A stretch of DNA of 64,000 bases, taken from positions 88,398,846-88,462,845 of the forward strand of contig NC_061862.1 of the NCBI RefSeq assembly GCF_907164915.1, in the 5' to 3' direction. Shown in pieces: positions 61,601-64,000 of this stretch (position 1 is its first letter; the number at the start of each line of letters is the position of its first letter). The notes under the pieces are model-generated. The model worked only from the letters and a program-made list of their open reading frames with translations. It searched no databases and was not told the origin of the DNA. The translations under genes and the position numbers were made by a program. The DNA comes from Impatiens glandulifera. Its lineage: Eukaryota > Streptophyta > Magnoliopsida > Ericales > Balsaminaceae.

Positions 61601-62418
61601 CTTAGCTTAAGTGTACAAGCTAAGCCCTAGCTTAAGCGAACAAGCTATTTTGAATAACGAAGATTTATGTTTCTTAGTTTAAGTAAACAACTTAGGTCAA
61701 ACATAAAAGATTTTAGTTTAAGTGGACAAACTAAGTTAAACACATTATACATAGCTTAAGTGGACAAACTAAGTAATTTAAAGTTTCTTAGTTTAAATGA
61801 ACAAGCTGAATATAGAATAATTTATCTTAAGTGGACAAGCTAAAAAATATTTCTTAGTTTAAGTGGACAAACTAAGTAATAGTCGGATTAAAAGTAGAAA
61901 TACTTCATAGTTCTTAGTTTAAGTGGACAAACTAAGTCAAACGCAAGAGTTTCATTTCTTACCTTAAGTGGACAAGCCAAGTTTTTAATATTTCTTAGCA
62001 TGAGTGAACAAGCTAGATATAGAATAATTTAGCTTAAGTGGACAAGCTAAAAGACAGTTCTTAGTTTAAGTAGACAAACTAAGTAATAGTCGGGTTAAAA
62101 GTATAAACACTTTAGGGTTCTTAGTTTAAGTGGACAAACTAAGTCAAACACAAGGGTTTCGTTTCTTAGCTGAAGGGGACAAGCCAAGTATTTTAATATT
62201 TCTTAGCTTAAGTGGACAAGATAAACTAGATAATAACTTAGCTTAAGTGGATAAGCTAAAAAGATATTTCTTAGTTTAAGTGGACAAATTAAGTTATAAC
62301 ACATGGTTTTTAGTTTAAGTGGACAAATTAAGTCAAACGTAAGATTTTTGTTTCTTAACTAAAGTGGACAAATGAAGTCAAACACCATAACATTTTTAAA
62401 TTCTTAGTTTAAGTTGAC
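61601..62418 (+). repeat. Tandem hairpin array, about 21 copies of arm-AAGTGGAC-arm
   Basis: Each copy is an inverted repeat of 6-8 bp arms around AAGTGGAC or a close variant. Examples: CTTAGCTT/AAGCTAAG at 61,601-61,624; TTAGTTT/AAACTAA at 61,713-61,734; CTTAGTTT/AAACTAAG at 61,853, 61,913, 62,060 and 62,120; TTAGCTT/AAGCTAA at 62,030. The arms come in two matched forms. Late copies (62,270, 62,308, 62,403) have AAATTAAG, which would keep a G-U pair in RNA. Copies are arranged in a higher-order unit of about 207 bp (61,853 and 62,060; 61,913 and 62,120; AGTCGG at 61,881 and 62,088). The array lies in the 3' internal part of the Tat/Ogre-like element, where tandem repeats are known to arise. 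Confidence 0.85.
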
Positions 62419-62731
62419 AAATTAAGCCTTAATCGGGTCAAAACCAATAGTTGTCAAGATGAACTAAATGGATAGTCGTTGCATTTTGAATTCTCCACAA
62501 ACATCATACGAATATCAGGTTGGAAATATCGTGAACATGGGCATTATCAAGTTTTATCTCCCTATTTAATTATTTTCATTAAATATATCCAAGAAAAATA
62601 ATAAATTTGGGAGATTCAAATTAAATGTCTATTACTCAAACTTGGAAATGCGTTTTACTAAAACTAAAATTTTCATTCAAACTTCGTCCAAGAAAGCATT
62701 ATGCAGACACTCATTTTTTCCCCAAATTTAC
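62419..62731. other. 3' internal end of the Tat/Ogre-like element
   Basis: No gene. TTTTTTCCCC near 62,713 is pyrimidine-rich on this strand; a purine tract expected before a plus-strand 3' LTR was not seen, which is the main weakness of the LTR interpretation. Confidence 0.4.
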
Positions 62732-62966
62732 ATTTTTAAATAAATCTGGAGCCTACCAAATAATTTTTGTTTAAAAATATTTTAAAAAATTGAGGAAGAA
62801 TATCGTATCATGTAAATAAAATAAATAATATTTTTATAAATAGACTTCTTGGTCTTCGACTCCAATTAATGCAAATGTGCTGGTAGGTTGAATTTTAAAT
62901 AATTTAATTTATTATTAAATATATTATTTTATTTTAAATGACGAACTAAATAAGAAAATAAATAGG

Positions 62967-63026
<60 letters not shown>

Positions 63027-64000
63027 ATATATATATTAGTTTATTTTGACAAATAAATAGGATAAATAAATTTAATAAATATTAATTTTGATTTATTGTT
63101 TTTTTCAGGGATTAAGGAAAATGATTAGAGAAAAATGAGAGATTATTTACCGACACAAAAAATTATAAATGACCGGACGTTCATAAATGATATGTCATTG
63201 TACAAAATTCTTTCCGCAATTCGTGGAGTGGGCAAGAGACCGCTATAAAGACAACGAAGCAGCACAAAAAAGAGCAAGAAAGAAGAAGAAAAAAAAGGAA
63301 GGCTGAAAGAGCAAGAAAGATGAAGAAAAAAAAGGAAAAGCAAGAGAAGAAAAAGAGAAAAAAAAAAGACTAAGGCTGAAATAATATTCTCAACTTCTAA
63401 TTTTTGAATTTTTGTCTAAATTTTTCATTTTTCGTGTGCGAAGTTGTTTGAGTGTTAGTTAACTCTTAAAGAAGTTTCATAACATTTTAGAAAATATTTA
63501 AAACTCACTGTAATATTTTATTTTGTCTTAATTCAATTTATAAATTTTAATTTGATACATTTGAGTTTGTTATATTTAATTTATAATTTAATTTCTTTAA
63601 ATTTAAATTATAGATTAAGATTCACTTCTAACCTAATTTAAAAACTTTATTTTTTGTTGAATTAAATTTATTCTATTAATTTTATAATATAAATATTCAA
63701 CTTTAAATTGTAAAATTGAAAAAAATGGGTTTGTCGAGCACAAGAACTCTCAAGAACTCAATAATAACAACCCCAAATATATCACAAAAGAAAAATGCAT
63801 GGTTGAATATGAAGTTCGCTAACAAACCCATAACTCACTGTTTGTATATGTTTTATTTTATTTTTCTTTAAATGACTTTTGAACATTTTATAAGAACTCA
63901 AAAATAACCATAATATTTTTTATAAAAATAAATTATTTATTTATTTTTTTTAAATATTGATTTTAATTTTTGTGTCACATTATAAAACTTCAAAAATTAT
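62732..64000 (+). repeat. Right (3') LTR of the Tat/Ogre-like element, truncated by window end
   Basis: Matches 51,992-53,090. It contains a TA tract at 62,971-63,036 at the same place as in the left copy, a longer purine-rich run (63,270-63,380) and about 110 bp not present in the left copy. The remaining 0.5 kb equivalent to 53,090-53,600 should lie beyond the window. Confidence 0.62.

Larger units (their letters stand above)
51992..64000 (+). mobile_element. Large non-autonomous Tat/Ogre-like LTR element, right end cut by the window
   Basis: Two direct repeats (51,992-53,600 and 62,732-64,000+) share the order of TG(T/G)AGCCTACCAAA, a TA tract, a TATAAA-type box, a purine-rich run and poly-A/T segments. 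Just inside the left repeat is TGGCGACTCTGCTGGGGA (53,607), the kind of primer site seen in plant Tat/Ogre gypsy elements. GGATACGTAGGCAG (about 60,307) also recalls that lineage. After removing the nested copia element, the internal region is about 4.1 kb and has no gag, pol or integrase motif. Exact termini are uncertain, and no clear polypurine tract precedes the right repeat. Confidence 0.62.

Noticed and set aside
61601..62418. CRISPR-like interpretation of regularly spaced palindromic repeats
   Set aside because: Spacers are themselves repeated, not unique; the host is a plant nuclear genome and no cas genes are present.

Overview
This window looks like repeat-dominated nuclear DNA from a flowering plant. 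It is very AT-rich and has no prokaryotic gene organisation. The recognisable proteins are two Ty1/copia Gag-Pol polyproteins of the plant Tnt1-like kind, with primer sites resembling the initiator-Met tRNA site. There are also exon fragments of a plant short-chain dehydrogenase/reductase (SDR) bounded by GT...AG intron borders. The species cannot be named from what is visible. No intact gene was found.

Region 1 (about 1-51,990) is a tandem, rearranged array of SDR pseudogene pieces separated by 1-2.5 kb of AT-rich filler. Two unit types occur. Class-1 units (twelve whole or partial, heads at about 3.4, 10.7, 13.5, 16.8, 23.7, 26.6, 34.9, 37.5, 40.3, 42.9, 48.7 and 49.2 kb) carry an unrecognised conserved head, a 63-bp exon reading VNNDGIGRTSLD (the SDR NNAG region), an exon reading TYELVEECIIYGVKRM, and a short third block. 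Class-2 blocks (6.7, 30.5 and 43.2 kb) begin with a promoter-like segment and a nearly identical open exon of unknown identity. SDR exons follow (VTGAIRGI*LEICR ... KLDIL / VINAGRIG ... IPLQSSDS). A shared in-frame stop and deletions show that they were already broken before they were copied. A 100-N assembly gap lies inside the array at 1,691-1,790.

Two insertions sit in the array. A degenerate copia element (16,946-22,140, 495-bp LTRs with about 40 differences by eye) splits one class-1 unit. A 185-bp putative solo LTR (35,489-35,673) has a 5-bp target duplication.

Region 2 (about 51,990 to beyond the window end) looks like a large non-autonomous Ty3/gypsy Tat/Ogre-like element. It has a 1.6-kb left LTR, a primer-site-like motif at 53,607, a right LTR cut off by the window end, and no gag-pol of its own. 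A younger copia element (54,595-59,672, about 12 LTR differences, perfect AGATG duplication) is nested in it, inside a 30-bp minisatellite. The 3' internal part holds the most unusual structure in the window: about 21 tandem copies of a perfect or near-perfect inverted repeat around AAGTGGAC (61,601-62,418). The stems occur in matched T:A and C:G versions and are organised in a higher-order period of about 207 bp.

The genes do not form a pathway. The window records repeated exon-scale duplication, recombination between duplicate blocks, and nested retrotransposition. All identifications were made by eye; no alignment or database search was run.
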